A DNA stretch of 64,000 nucleotides from DASTFY01 sp963829955 (GCA_963829955.1 CAWHKS010000002.1:147526-211525); one strand, 5' to 3'. Shown: positions 41,686-51,559, counted from the first letter of the stretch. Notes: a model not told the origin generated them from the sequence alone. Program-made: numbers and translations.

Positions 41686-42660
41686 ATGCCCGGGGTGATC
41701 GGCCATCTGAAGAACCCGAGCGTGGCCGCGGTCGAGGAGCTGGCGGGCGCCGCAGAGAGTGCCGGCGCTCGCTGGCTGGGGCTGGCTGACGCGTTCTGGT
41801 GGCGGGACGTGTGGGTCCTGCTCACCGTGGCCGCCGGCGCCACCAGCCGCCTGGTGCTCGGCCCGGCCATGACCAACCCGTACCTGCGGCACCCGTTCCT
41901 CACCGTCGCCGCCTTGGCCACGCTGCAGGAGGTGGCCGGCCCCCGCGTCTTCCTGGGGTTGGCGGCAGGAGGCAGCGAGGCCCGGTTGGCCGCCAAGGTG
42001 GACCGCCGGGATGCTCCGGCCAGGACGGCGGCGCTCATCGAGCTGGTGCGCGCGGTCGCCGCCGGCCTCCCCCTGGATCCTGACAGCGGTCGCCGCCTCG
42101 ACATGCCGCTCGTTTCGCTGCCCGTCCTTGTGGCCGGTGGGCACGACGGGATGCTGCGCACCGCCGGCCGCCACGCCGATCAGGCCCTGATCTGGGCGAC
42201 GGCCGGCAGTGACCTGGACCGTGTCAGCGACGTGATCGGCGAGAGCGCCGCAGACCGTTCCGACGGCGGGCCGGAGGTGGTCTGGGCTCCGCTCACGGCG
42301 CTCCCGGACGACCGCGAGGCTGACGTCACGGACGTCGCCATCTACGCCGTGCTCAACGCCGGGCCCGGTGTGCTCGAGCGATGGGGGCTTGACGGTGACG
42401 TCCTGGAGCGCATCCGGCGCGCCGTCGTGGCGGGGGACGGCGGCGCAGCGCGCCGTTTGGTGCCCGACGCCGTACTGGGAGACCTCTTGCTCAGCGGCGC
42501 CGATGCCGACCCCCAGGCAGTGGCGTCCCGGGGGCGGGCCGCCGGGGTGACGTCGATCGCCGTGCCCGTGTTCTCGGTGGCGACCGTGGAGGCCAGGGTC
42601 GCATGGGGCGCAGCCGTGGAGGCCGCCCTCGGTCCGCCACGAGCTCCGGAGGTACGGTGA
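41686..42660 (+). CDS. LLM-class F420-dependent oxidoreductase
   Basis: A 324-residue luciferase-like enzyme. WLGLADAFWWRDVWVLLTVAA, LVLGPAMTNPYLRHPFLTVAALATLQEVAGPRVFLGLAAGG and LPVLVAGGHDGMLRTAGRHADQ are visible; the TNPYLRHP segment matches the gene at 39134. GGAGGGAGG before the ATG fixes the start. It is followed by the BrkB-like gene on the same strand. Confidence 0.82.
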   Translation: MPGVIGHLKNPSVAAVEELAGAAESAGARWLGLADAFWWRDVWVLLTVAAGATSRLVLGPAMTNPYLRHPFLTVAALATLQEVAGPRVFLGLAAGGSEARLAAKVDRRDAPARTAALIELVRAVAAGLPLDPDSGRRLDMPLVSLPVLVAGGHDGMLRTAGRHADQALIWATAGSDLDRVSDVIGESAADRSDGGPEVVWAPLTALPDDREADVTDVAIYAVLNAGPGVLERWGLDGDVLERIRRAVVAGDGGAARRLVPDAVLGDLLLSGADADPQAVASRGRAAGVTSIAVPVFSVATVEARVAWGAAVEAALGPPRAPEVR

Positions 42661-42666
42661 CCGCAA

Positions 42667-43656
42667 ATGGCAGATCGCAAAGCCGAGGACAGGCGCGGCC
42701 TCAAGGACCGCAGGGAGGAGGCGATCAGCAGGGCGAAGGCCCGAGGCGAAGACCTGCTCTCCCGGGCGGAGGCCCTGCGACCCGGCTCGGTCATCATCGA
42801 CGTCGCCTTCCGCTCGTACGAGCAGGACGCCCGTGTGGCGGGCTCGCTCCTGGCCGGCGCGGTCGCCTTCCGCGTCTTCCTCTTCGTGGTCCCATTCGTG
42901 TTCTTCCTCGTGGCCGTGGCGGGCTTCGTGGCCGAGGCGCTGGGCAGGAGCACGCCTGAGTTGCTCGCGGACGCCAACATCACCGGGCTCCTCGCGGGCA
43001 CCATCACCGATGTCGGCAACGAGTCGCTCTGGACCCGGCTCACCCTGCTCGGCATCAGCGGCATCGCTCTCTTCTCCGGCACCCGGGCGTTCATCAAGGT
43101 GCTCACCGTGGTGCATCAACTCGTGTGGCTCCTTCCCAGGACCCGGCGCCGGAACTCGATGAAGCTGGTCGGCGGCACGCTTCTCGCCGTCCTCCTCAGC
43201 CTCGTGCTCGTGCAACTCCTCAGCGTGCTCGAGGACAACTCCTTCGCGGCTTGGCTGGTGGGGACGGCGCTCTACATGGCCGTACCCGCCGGCCTGTGGC
43301 TCCTCGCGTCGTGGAGGGTCTTCCCGCATCCGGACGGCGCGACCTGGCAGGACTTCCTGCCCGGCGCGATCCTGGTAGGGGTCGGCGTCGAGGCGCTGCA
43401 CGTGTTCACCGTCGTGTGGATCTCCCGGTCGTTCCAGAGCAAATCGGAGGCCTTCGGCGCGATCGGCGGGTCGCTGTCGATCCTCCTGTGGTCCTACGTC
43501 ATCGGCCGGATCCTGGCCGCGTCGCCCGTCCTGAACGCGGCCGCGTGGCGGCGCGCCCACCTCGAAGTGCCGGCCCCGCTGCCGCCCCCATCGCCTGCCG
43601 TTGTCGTCCCGCCGCCCCCGCCCCCCTCGTCGGCGGTCGTCCCTCCGCCGCCGTGA
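42667..43656 (+). CDS. YihY/BrkB-family inner-membrane protein
   Basis: A 329-residue membrane protein. Several hydrophobic segments are visible: SLLAGAVAFRVFLFVVPFVFFLVAVAGFV, LTLLGISGIALFSGTRAFIKVL, KLVGGTLLAVLLSLVLVQLL, and ILVGVGVEALHVFTVVWIS. The layout is that of the YihY/virulence-factor-BrkB family, which has been mislabelled as ribonuclease BN. The C-terminus is a low-complexity Pro-rich tail of about 30 residues. It overlaps the 2OG-oxygenase ATG by one base. Confidence 0.8.
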   Translation: MADRKAEDRRGLKDRREEAISRAKARGEDLLSRAEALRPGSVIIDVAFRSYEQDARVAGSLLAGAVAFRVFLFVVPFVFFLVAVAGFVAEALGRSTPELLADANITGLLAGTITDVGNESLWTRLTLLGISGIALFSGTRAFIKVLTVVHQLVWLLPRTRRRNSMKLVGGTLLAVLLSLVLVQLLSVLEDNSFAAWLVGTALYMAVPAGLWLLASWRVFPHPDGATWQDFLPGAILVGVGVEALHVFTVVWISRSFQSKSEAFGAIGGSLSILLWSYVIGRILAASPVLNAAAWRRAHLEVPAPLPPPSPAVVVPPPPPPSSAVVPPPP

Positions 43657-44786
43657 TGAACGAGGTGCCCGTCATCGACATCGGCCCGCTGCGCGCCGGT
43701 GCGGAAGGCACCGAGGACGTGGCGGCGGCGATCGACCGCGCCTGCCGGGAGGTCGGCTTCTTCTGCGTCTCCGGCCACGGCGCCCCGCTCGACGTGCTGG
43801 CCTCGCTCGATCAGGAGGCGCGGCGCTTCTTCGCCCGGCCCGAAGACGAGAAGGCGGAGATCGCGATGGTCCGGGCGGGGGCGGCGTGGCGGGGCTGGTT
43901 CCCGCTGGGCGGCGAGCTGACCTCGGGCCGGCCCGACGGCAAGGAGGGCCTGTACTTCGGTGAGGAGCTCGACGCCACGGACCCTCGCGTCCGCGCCGGG
44001 CTCCCGCTGCACGGCTCCAACCTGTTCCCGGCCGGGAGGCCGGAGTTCGCGCGGTCGGTGCTGGCTTGGATGGCGGAGATGGCAGCGCTGGCCGCGACGC
44101 TCATGCGCGGGGTAGCCCTGGGACTCGGCCTGGCGCCGGAGTGGTTCGAGGAGGACCTGACCCGCCAGCCCACGGTCCTCTTCCGCGTCTTCCGCTATCC
44201 CCCGACGGACGAGGACGGCTGGGGGGTGGGGGAGCACACGGACTACGGGCTCCTGACCATCCTGGCCCAGGACGCCTCCGGTGGGCTCCAGGTCCGCGGC
44301 CCGGCCGGTTGGCTCGACGTCCCCGCCCTCCCCGGGGTGCTCGTCTGCAACATCGGCGACATGCTCGATCGCATGACGGGAGGCCGCTACCGGTCCACGC
44401 CCCACCGCGTCCGCAACTCGAGCGGGCGGGACCGCCTCTCGTTCCCGTTCTTCTTCGATCCGGGCTGGGACGCCCTCGTGCGACCGGTGCCGCTTGTCGG
44501 CGAGTCGCCGTCGGATGACGCCGGGACCCGCTGGGACGGGGCCAGTGTCCACCACTGGGAGGGCACCTACGGTGACTACCTGCTGGGCAAGGTCGGCAAG
44601 GTTTTCCCGCGCTCGCCGAGCGCAGCTCAGCGCGAGGGCCAGGGGTGGGTGAAGCAGCGGTCGGTCAGGCGGCCGGGAGACCAGCGGCCCCAGGCGCCGA
44701 GGGCTGAGCGGCGGGTGTCCTCGGTCCAGGCCAGGGCCTCGCGGTCCATGATCCGGCGCACCGTCTGCACGATGCCACCCTCATAG
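43656..44786 (+). CDS. 2-oxoglutarate/Fe(II)-dependent oxygenase (isopenicillin-N-synthase-like)
   Basis: A 376-residue protein. The DIOX N-terminal block VPVIDIGPLR ... REVGFFCVSGHGAP is followed by the double-stranded beta-helix: GEHTDYGLLTILAQD (His, Asp), GVLVCNIGDMLDRMTGGRYRSTPHRV (second His) and RLSFPFFF (2OG Arg). The family normally ends near VGKVFP; here a further ~55 low-similarity residues run into the antisense of the metallophosphoesterase, producing a 160-base convergent overlap. A lost stop or frameshift near 44610 could explain that. Confidence 0.82.
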   Translation: MNEVPVIDIGPLRAGAEGTEDVAAAIDRACREVGFFCVSGHGAPLDVLASLDQEARRFFARPEDEKAEIAMVRAGAAWRGWFPLGGELTSGRPDGKEGLYFGEELDATDPRVRAGLPLHGSNLFPAGRPEFARSVLAWMAEMAALAATLMRGVALGLGLAPEWFEEDLTRQPTVLFRVFRYPPTDEDGWGVGEHTDYGLLTILAQDASGGLQVRGPAGWLDVPALPGVLVCNIGDMLDRMTGGRYRSTPHRVRNSSGRDRLSFPFFFDPGWDALVRPVPLVGESPSDDAGTRWDGASVHHWEGTYGDYLLGKVGKVFPRSPSAAQREGQGWVKQRSVRRPGDQRPQAPRAERRVSSVQARASRSMIRRTVCTMPPS

Positions 44787-45740
44787 ACCAGGTAGCCGGC
44801 CCACGTGCCCGGGTGGTCCTTCGTCGAACCGACCTCGCTGATCATGACCGGGCCGTGGCGGCGCCGGCGGTGGCGGTGGGTGTGGCCGGTGGTGACCATG
44901 GTGGCCGGGTTGGTGGCGGCGATCCGGTCGAGCAGGCGCTTGGCCGCTGGGCCGTAGATCCCCGGAGGCAGGTAGTACGGGAACGGCGTCGTCATCAGCT
45001 GATGATGGAGGACCAGCAGCGTGGGCCGCCCCTGGCCCAGTAGCTCGAAGAGCGGCGCGTCGTCGAGCGGCGCGAACCCGTGCTCGCGGCCGGGATGGAC
45101 GGTGTTGGCCAGCACCACCTGGAGGCCGGCGAGCTCCGCGGCGGTCGTCTCCTCGTGGAGCACGATCTGATGGCGGGCGAGGTGCTCGGACCCGTCGTCG
45201 TGGCGATGGTTCCCGCCGTCGTGGTTGCCGGGGATCACCCACAGCGGCAGCCCGCACGCGGCCAGCAGCTCACCGGCGAGGTCGTACTCGGCGGCGCGGC
45301 TGTCGTGTGTGAGGTCGCCTTTCACCACGAGGCTCTCGGCGCCCCAGGCGACGAGCTCCGCCAGCGCGGCCCGCAGGCACACGACCGGGTGCGCGCTCGA
45401 CGGCGTCGGCCGACAGGTGCAGGCGGGGCGCCCGCCCGAAACCCGTCTCGCCGATGTGCATGTCGGACACCGTGGCCAAGCGCCCCAGGAACTGCCCGGG
45501 TGGAGCGGGCAGCGTGCGGAGCGTCGTCGCCGGACGGCCGTTGATGGTCACGGCGTAGGACGTGTCCGCGTCCAGGCCGTCGAGCACGACGGCGCCGACC
45601 CCGTCGTGCACGCTCACCAGCGCGGAGCGGGTCCCGACGGACACCGCGTTGTCCCCGTCGTGCTCGGCGCGGACGACGAGTTGAGCCGCGGCCGGCTCGA
45701 CGGCGAAGACCTCGACCCTGGGGTCGGCGGCGCTCGTCAC
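44627..45740 (-). CDS. Calcineurin-like metallophosphoesterase (single-base frameshift)
   Basis: The N-terminal 90 residues form a fibronectin-like beta domain (VEVFAVEPAAAQLVVRAEHDG, VVLDGLDADTSYAVTINGRP). Then comes a phosphoesterase domain: LATVSDMHIGETGF (DxH), VVKGDLTHDS (GDxxH), VIPGNHDGGNH (GNHD), VLHHQLM and VTTGHTHRHRRR (GHxH). The frame breaks near 45395; removing one G/C joins SADAVE to AHPVVCLRAALAELVAWG and gives 370 residues. It overlaps the pepN stop by four bases, so it follows pepN in one transcript. Confidence 0.82.
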
Positions 45741-48337
45741 GCTCCGAAGCGCGTGGCCAGCGTCGACGCCTCGCGTTCCCGCAACGAGACGTTGACCCGC
45801 TGGCGCTCGAGCACCTGCTGCAGTGTCTTGGCGGCCTGCGGGATGCCGTGCTCGGCGAAGAAGGCCGCCACGTCAGCCTGCTGCTCGGGGCGCGTGAGCG
45901 TCTTGACCGGGTCCACCATGCGCACGATCGACGCGTTGGGGAAGGCGGTGTTGGCGTGGTCCCAGTGCTCCCGGACGAAGCGCCAGGCCTGGTCACCGCG
46001 TTCCCGGTTGAGGATGCAACGAGCCAGCGCGTAGGGCGCGTTCTGGGTGCGCACCTCGGGACCGAGGAGGAAGTCGAGCGTGCGCGTCATCAGGTCCTCG
46101 TCGTCGAAGTCGGCCAGGGCGTACAGGTACCGCAACTGGTCCTGGGGGGTGTCGGCCTCCCGGAAGCGCTCCACGAACTGCTCGTAGCGCTCCTCGCCGC
46201 CCGTCGCGGCGGCAACGGTGACGACGGCGGCCACGACCGGCGGGTCGATTGCCTCCCCGTCCCGCAGGTGCCGGTCGAGCACGTCCGCGGCGTGCTCCTG
46301 CGCGGGGACGTCGTCGCCCATCACCGCCATCGTGCGGATGAGCAGGCCCCGCAGCTCCCCGACGAGATCGTCCTCGCCCGGCTCGGCCTGCCAACCGACG
46401 GTGGCCAGGCGGGGCCCGACCAGCTCGCGGACGAAGGCCCGGAACTGCCCCCGCGGTGCACCGTCGAGCAGCCGGTCGCACCACGCCAGACCCGCGGTGA
46501 TGGCGCGCCAGACGGCGACGTCGGGCTCCTCGGAGAAGTTGGCCACGAGCTCGCAGAACGCGCTGGCGTCGGTGGATCCGGCCACCACCGCGGCCCAGGT
46601 GTCGTCGACGAGGCTGTAGCGCTCGACGGTCGACAGCTCCCGCTGGGCCACGCCGGCCACTCGGAGCCGCAGCTCGTCGTCGTACGCCACGCGGTAGAAG
46701 CCGTGTGCGCCGCTGTTGACGACGACGACGGCCTCGGGATCGAGCAACGCCACCGTCGCCTCGTCCCCGTCGAGGAGGACCTTGACCTCCTGCGCGGCGA
46801 CCCCCTGCGCGGAGGGTGGCCCATCGCCGGCGGCGACCTGTCGGACCTGCACGGGGACCGCCCAGCGGGCCTCCGGCACCGGGGTGCCGTCCTCCCGCAG
46901 CCCGTCGCCGAAGAGGAAGCGCCGCTGCCGCAACGTGAGCGAGCTTCCGTCGGCGGAGAGCGACGCGCTCACGAGGGGGTAGCCCTCCTGCCAGATCCAG
47001 CTGTCCATGATGCGCCGGACCGGCTCGCCCGAGGTCGCCTCCAGCGCGTCCCACAGGTCCGAGGTCTCGGTGTTGCCGTAGCTGTGTTTACCGAGGTAGT
47101 GGCGGATGCCGTCCCGGAACCGTTCCGCCCCGAGGTACTGCTCCAGCATGCGGAGGAGCGCGCCGCCCTTTTCGTAGGTGAGCACGTCGAACATGCCGTC
47201 GGCGTCCTCAGGTGAGACGACCTCGAACTCCACCGGCCGCGTGCTGGCCAGGCTGTCGGTCTCGAAGGCCGCCGTGCGCTCCAGGCTGAACGTCTCCCAC
47301 CGCTTCCAGTCCGGCCGGAAGGCGTCGCACGCCGCCACCTCCATGAAGGTGGCAAAGGCCTCGTTGAGCCAGATGCCGTTCCACCACCGCATCGTGACCA
47401 GGTCGCCGAACCACATGTGCGCGAGCTCGTGCGCCACCACGTCGGCGACAAGTTGTTCCTCGCTCTGGGTCGCCCGGTCCGGGTCGACGAGCAGCACGCT
47501 CTCCCGGAAGGTGATGCATCCGAGGTTCTCCATGGCGCCGGCGGCGAAGTCCGGTAGGGCCACGAGGTCGACCTTGTCGGACGGGTAGGGGATGCCGTAG
47601 TAGTCCTGGAACCACTGGAGCGCGAACGCGCCGACCTCGAGGCCGAAGCCGGTCAGGTGGTCCTTGCCGGGCACGTGCACCATGCGCATCGGCACCTGTC
47701 CGACAGCGCGGGGCGGGGTGGCCTCGAGCGGACCGGCGATGAAGGCGACCAGGTAGGTCGACATCGGCATGGTGTCGGCGAAACGGACGGCGTGGCGGCC
47801 ATCGGGCCGCTCCTCACGCGCGACCTCGGGGCCGTTCGAGATGGCGAGCAGGTCGCCGGGCGCCACGATCGTCGCCGCGAAGACAGCCTTGAAGTCCGGC
47901 TCGTCCCAGCACGGGAAGGCACGCCGGCAGTCGGTGGCCTGCATCTGGCTGGTGGCAATGGTGTGCTCGACACCGTCATCGTCCTTGAAACGGGAGCGGT
48001 ACCAGCCCCGCAGCTTGTCGTTCAGCGTGCCGGCGAAGGCGATCGACAGCCGGGCGCCGGCGCCCGCGGGCAGCGGCTCCGGTAGGGCGAAGCTGACCCG
48101 TTCGTACTCGTCGTCGTGGGTCCACGTGAGCGGCGCGGACGTGCCGTCGACGGTGAGCGTGGCCTGCTCGAGCACCAGGTCGGCGGCGTTGCAGACGAGC
48201 TCCCCGGCCGGCTCGTCCACCACGAGCGCGATGTCGACGGTGCCCCGGAACGTGGCGGCGGGGAGGTCGGGCTCCAGCACGATGTCGTACCGCTCGGGGT
48301 GCACGGCGCGCGGGAGGCGGTGGGGGTTCGTCGACAT
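45737..48337 (-). CDS. pepN: Aminopeptidase N (M1 family)
   Basis: An 866-residue zinc aminopeptidase. Exopeptidase motif GAMEN is at 267-271, zinc site HELAHMWFGD at 303-312, and the third ligand Glu326 in LNEAFATFME. The C-terminal ERAP1-like helical domain is complete and ends near residue 855. It removes N-terminal residues from peptides in the cytoplasm. The start MSTNPHRLPRAVHPERYDIVLEP matches family N-termini, and 57 bases separate it from the divergent kinase. Confidence 0.92.
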   Translation of the reverse strand: MSTNPHRLPRAVHPERYDIVLEPDLPAATFRGTVDIALVVDEPAGELVCNAADLVLEQATLTVDGTSAPLTWTHDDEYERVSFALPEPLPAGAGARLSIAFAGTLNDKLRGWYRSRFKDDDGVEHTIATSQMQATDCRRAFPCWDEPDFKAVFAATIVAPGDLLAISNGPEVAREERPDGRHAVRFADTMPMSTYLVAFIAGPLEATPPRAVGQVPMRMVHVPGKDHLTGFGLEVGAFALQWFQDYYGIPYPSDKVDLVALPDFAAGAMENLGCITFRESVLLVDPDRATQSEEQLVADVVAHELAHMWFGDLVTMRWWNGIWLNEAFATFMEVAACDAFRPDWKRWETFSLERTAAFETDSLASTRPVEFEVVSPEDADGMFDVLTYEKGGALLRMLEQYLGAERFRDGIRHYLGKHSYGNTETSDLWDALEATSGEPVRRIMDSWIWQEGYPLVSASLSADGSSLTLRQRRFLFGDGLREDGTPVPEARWAVPVQVRQVAAGDGPPSAQGVAAQEVKVLLDGDEATVALLDPEAVVVVNSGAHGFYRVAYDDELRLRVAGVAQRELSTVERYSLVDDTWAAVVAGSTDASAFCELVANFSEEPDVAVWRAITAGLAWCDRLLDGAPRGQFRAFVRELVGPRLATVGWQAEPGEDDLVGELRGLLIRTMAVMGDDVPAQEHAADVLDRHLRDGEAIDPPVVAAVVTVAAATGGEERYEQFVERFREADTPQDQLRYLYALADFDDEDLMTRTLDFLLGPEVRTQNAPYALARCILNRERGDQAWRFVREHWDHANTAFPNASIVRMVDPVKTLTRPEQQADVAAFFAEHGIPQAAKTLQQVLERQRVNVSLREREASTLATRFGA

Positions 48338-48394
48338 GGCGGTCGAGCGTAGCGGCGGCGGCTGGAACGCCTTCGGGCACTAGCCTCCCTCGTC

Positions 48395-49426
48395 GTGCCA
48401 GCCGCAGCGGACGATCCCGGATCGGATCGCAGCGCGGAGCGGGGGGCGGCGACGCCGGCCCGCTACCACGTCGTCGGCATCGGCAACGCGCTGGTGGACG
48501 TCATCGCCCACCACGACGACCGGTTCATCGAGGAGCACACCCTGGTGAAGGGCTCGATGACCCTCATCGAGGCCGAGCGGGCGCTCGCCCTCCACGCCGC
48601 GATGATCGCCCCGATCGAGATGTCGGGGGGCTCGGCGGCCAACACGATGTGCGGCGTGGCGTCGTTCGGGGGGACGGCGGCCTACATCGGGAAGGTGGCG
48701 CCCGACGGTCTCGGACAGGCGTTCCGCCACGACCTCCACGCGGAAGGTGTGGCGTTCCCCAACGCGCCGTCGCGTGCCGACGTTCCGACCGGCCGCTGCC
48801 TGATCGTGGTCACCCCGGATGCGCAGCGGACGATGAACACCTTCCTGGGCGTGTCGTCGTTGCTGGGCCCCGACGACGTCAGCACGGAGGTGGCGGTCTC
48901 CGGCCAGGTCGTCTACATGGAGGGCTACCTGTACGACCGGCCCGAGGCCAAGCGCGCTTACCGCAAGGCGGCGGAGGTGGCGCACCGGGCGGGGCGCAAG
49001 GTGTCGCTCACGCTCTCGGACTCGTTCTGCGTCGACCGCCACCGCGACGACTTCCTCGCCCTCGTTCGCGACGAGGTGGACATCCTGTTCTCGAACGACG
49101 ACGAGGTGCTCGCGCTGTACGAGGTCGCGGATCTGGACGACGCGGTCCGTCAGGTGCGCCGCGACTGCGAGCTCGCGGTGGTGACGGTGGGCGCCGAGGG
49201 CTCGCTCGTCGTGACCGCGGAGGACGTCATCGCAGTGAAGGCCGAACCGGTGGCCAAAGTCGTCGACACGACCGGCGCGGGCGATCTGTACGCCGCCGGC
49301 TTCCTGTTCGGCTACTCGAACGGGGCCGATCTGGCCGAGTGCGGGCGGCTCGGATCCGTGGCGGCGGCCGAGGTCATCAGCCATGTCGGCGCCCGGCCGT
49401 CGGTGCCACTGCGCCGACTGGTCTGA
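48395..49426 (+). CDS. PfkB-family carbohydrate/adenosine kinase
   Basis: A 343-residue ribokinase-fold enzyme. GIGNALVDVIAH, EMSGGSAANTMCGVASFGGTAAYIGKV, and the C-terminal anion hole DTTGAGDLYAAGFLFGY are diagnostic. This subgroup (VDVIA start, MSGGSAANT) resembles bacterial adenosine/sugar kinases. A role in nucleoside salvage fits the nearby deaminase, aldolase and UPRTase, but sugar kinase activity is equally possible. Start is GTG 48395. Confidence 0.85.
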   Translation: MPAAADDPGSDRSAERGAATPARYHVVGIGNALVDVIAHHDDRFIEEHTLVKGSMTLIEAERALALHAAMIAPIEMSGGSAANTMCGVASFGGTAAYIGKVAPDGLGQAFRHDLHAEGVAFPNAPSRADVPTGRCLIVVTPDAQRTMNTFLGVSSLLGPDDVSTEVAVSGQVVYMEGYLYDRPEAKRAYRKAAEVAHRAGRKVSLTLSDSFCVDRHRDDFLALVRDEVDILFSNDDEVLALYEVADLDDAVRQVRRDCELAVVTVGAEGSLVVTAEDVIAVKAEPVAKVVDTTGAGDLYAAGFLFGYSNGADLAECGRLGSVAAAEVISHVGARPSVPLRRLV

Positions 49427-49463
49427 GGTTCCTCGCCCGCGGTCGCTGGGTACCATCGCTCCC

Positions 49464-49913
49464 ATGGCCCCACGGTTCCGGCACCTCGCCCTCGCGCTCG
49501 CCGTCGTCGCCGGAGGCCTGGTGGCGTGCGGCGACGACGGCCCAGACGTGGAGATCGGGGTCCCGGGGACAGGGGACGGTTCGGGCGGCGAGCCGGGCGG
49601 GACCGGGTCGGACGGTTCCGGTGGCAGCGGCGGCCTGGCGCGCTGCGGGGAGATCCTGCGGGCCTACGGCAGCCTGGCGGCGACCGCCATCCAGGGTGAG
49701 GACGCCGCGACCAACGCACAGGAGACGTTGGAGGGCCTGGCCGACGAACTGCCCGACGACCTGCAGGACGATCTCGCCGTCGTCGCCGACGCCTTCGGCG
49801 CCATCGCCGAACAGGGCGTGGTGGAGGGCGGACGGGAGCTGGCCACGAGCGAATTCCGCGAAGCCAACGAGAACATCCTCGGCTACCTGCGGGACGACTG
49901 CCTGCCGGGCTGA
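49464..49913 (+). CDS. Small acidic lipoprotein of unknown function
   Basis: A 149-residue lipoprotein. RFRHLALALAVVAGGLVAC is a signal peptide with lipobox Cys22. A Gly/Ser/Asp-rich linker to about residue 60 precedes a single helical domain (LARCGEILRAYGSLAATAIQ, NAQETLEGLADELPDDLQDD). Two cysteines (Cys61, Cys146) may pair. No family recognised. Its stop overlaps the phosphohexomutase ATG by one base (TGATGA). Confidence 0.7.
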   Translation: MAPRFRHLALALAVVAGGLVACGDDGPDVEIGVPGTGDGSGGEPGGTGSDGSGGSGGLARCGEILRAYGSLAATAIQGEDAATNAQETLEGLADELPDDLQDDLAVVADAFGAIAEQGVVEGGRELATSEFREANENILGYLRDDCLPG

Positions 49914-51559
49914 TGAACCAACCTCCCGCCGATCGGTCCGCGGGGTCCGCGCGCGAGCCGGCTGGCTTGCTCGACGCCGCGATGGCGTGGCTGGCCGTCG
50001 ATCCCGACCCGGACACCCGCGCCGAGCTGTCCGAGCTGGTCGCCGCCGCATGCGCGGGCGACAGCGCACCGCTGGCCGAGCGCTTCGCCGGGCGGCTCCA
50101 GTTCGGCACCGCCGGGCTGCGGGGGGAGATCGCCGCCGGGCCGATGCGCATGAACCGGGTGACGGTGCGGCGGGCGACAGCGGGCCTGGTGCGCCACCTG
50201 CTGGCCACAGCGCCGGAGGCGGCCGAGCGGGGCATCGTCATCGGCTACGACGCGCGCCACAAGAGCGATGCCTTCGCCCGGGACGTGGCGGCGGTGGCGG
50301 CCGGTCTCGGGATGAGGGCGATGTTGATGCCCGGGCCCGGACCGACGCCGGTCCTGGCGTGGGCGGTCCCTCACCTGCAGGCCGTGGCCGGTGTGATGGT
50401 CACTGCCAGCCACAACCCGCCCCGCGACAACGGGTACAAGGTGTACCTGGAGGACGGGTCCCAGATCGTGTCGCCGGTCGACGTCGAGATCGCGACAGCG
50501 ATCGACGCCGTGGACCCGGCGGCGATCGAGCCCGCCGAAGCGGACGATCCACTGGTCGTGCTCCTCGACGCCTCGCCGGCCGAGGCCTACCTCGACGCCG
50601 TACCCGCGGTCCGTCTCGTACCAGAGCTGGACGGCGTCACCGTCGCGTACACGCCCATGCACGGGGTCGGCGGGGACACGCTCCTGGCCGCCTTCGAGCG
50701 GGCGGGCTGGGCGCGCCCGACCGTCGTCGCCGCTCAGTTCGCGCCCGACCCCGACTTTCCGACCGTGTCATTCCCCAACCCCGAGGAACCGGGCGCGATG
50801 GACCTGCTCGTGGCCTGCGCACGGGAGGCCGATGCCGACCTCGCCCTCGCCAACGATCCGGACGCCGACCGGCTCGGGGCCGCCATCCCCGCCCCGGACG
50901 GTGGCTGGCGCCGCCTCACGGGCGATGAGCTGGGCTGGCTGCTGGCGGATCACGTCCTCCGCCACACCGCCGGCGACGATCGGCTGGTCGTGACCACGCT
51001 CGTCTCGTCGTCGCTCCTGGCCCGGATGGCGACCGCCGCCGGCGTGCACCACGCGGAGACCTTCACCGGGTTCAAGTGGATCGCCAAGACCATGCGCGAC
51101 CGACCGAGCGAACGGTTCGTGTTCGGGTACGAGCAGGCGCTCGGCTATCTCGTCACGGCCCTGCCCCGCGACAAGGACGGCATCACCGCCGCGGTGTTGA
51201 TGGCAGAGGTTGCCGCGCTGGCCAAGGCCGAGGGAATCACCTTGCAGCAGCGGTTGGACGACCTCGCCGACCGTTTCGGCCGATACGTCACCGTGGAACG
51301 TTCGTTGCGCATGGAACCAGCTGTGGCGGCGGCCCGGGTCACGTCGCTGCGGTCCGCGCCGCCGGCGGCACTGGCCGGCCGTCCGGTCGACGAGGTGCTG
51401 GAGTACCCCGAGGCCAACCTGTTGCGACTGGTGTGCGGCCGTTCACGGGTGCAGGTCAGGCCGAGCGGCACGGAACCGAAGGTCAAGATCTACGGCGAGG
51501 GCGTCGACGAGGACCCCCAGCCGCTCATCGACGCCGTGGCCGACCTCCTGCTGTCCTGA
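49913..51559 (+). CDS. Phosphoglucomutase/phosphomannomutase-family enzyme
   Basis: A 548-residue alpha-D-phosphohexomutase. Active-site Ser166 lies in TASHNPPRDNGYKVY, the magnesium loop in NDPDADRLG, the sugar loop in FGYEQALGYLV, and the phosphate-binding RPSGTEPKVKIY near the C-terminus. The N-terminal FGTAGLRG is typical of the PgcA-like group, which handles glucose-1,6-interconversion and sometimes pentose phosphates. Acting as phosphopentomutase would link it to deoC, add and upp downstream; unproven. Confidence 0.88.
   Translation: MNQPPADRSAGSAREPAGLLDAAMAWLAVDPDPDTRAELSELVAAACAGDSAPLAERFAGRLQFGTAGLRGEIAAGPMRMNRVTVRRATAGLVRHLLATAPEAAERGIVIGYDARHKSDAFARDVAAVAAGLGMRAMLMPGPGPTPVLAWAVPHLQAVAGVMVTASHNPPRDNGYKVYLEDGSQIVSPVDVEIATAIDAVDPAAIEPAEADDPLVVLLDASPAEAYLDAVPAVRLVPELDGVTVAYTPMHGVGGDTLLAAFERAGWARPTVVAAQFAPDPDFPTVSFPNPEEPGAMDLLVACAREADADLALANDPDADRLGAAIPAPDGGWRRLTGDELGWLLADHVLRHTAGDDRLVVTTLVSSSLLARMATAAGVHHAETFTGFKWIAKTMRDRPSERFVFGYEQALGYLVTALPRDKDGITAAVLMAEVAALAKAEGITLQQRLDDLADRFGRYVTVERSLRMEPAVAAARVTSLRSAPPAALAGRPVDEVLEYPEANLLRLVCGRSRVQVRPSGTEPKVKIYGEGVDEDPQPLIDAVADLLLS

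Noticed and set aside
43590..43655. Proline-rich tail of the BrkB-like protein as a separate ORF or repeat
   Set aside because: It is continuous in frame with the membrane protein and ends at its natural stop.
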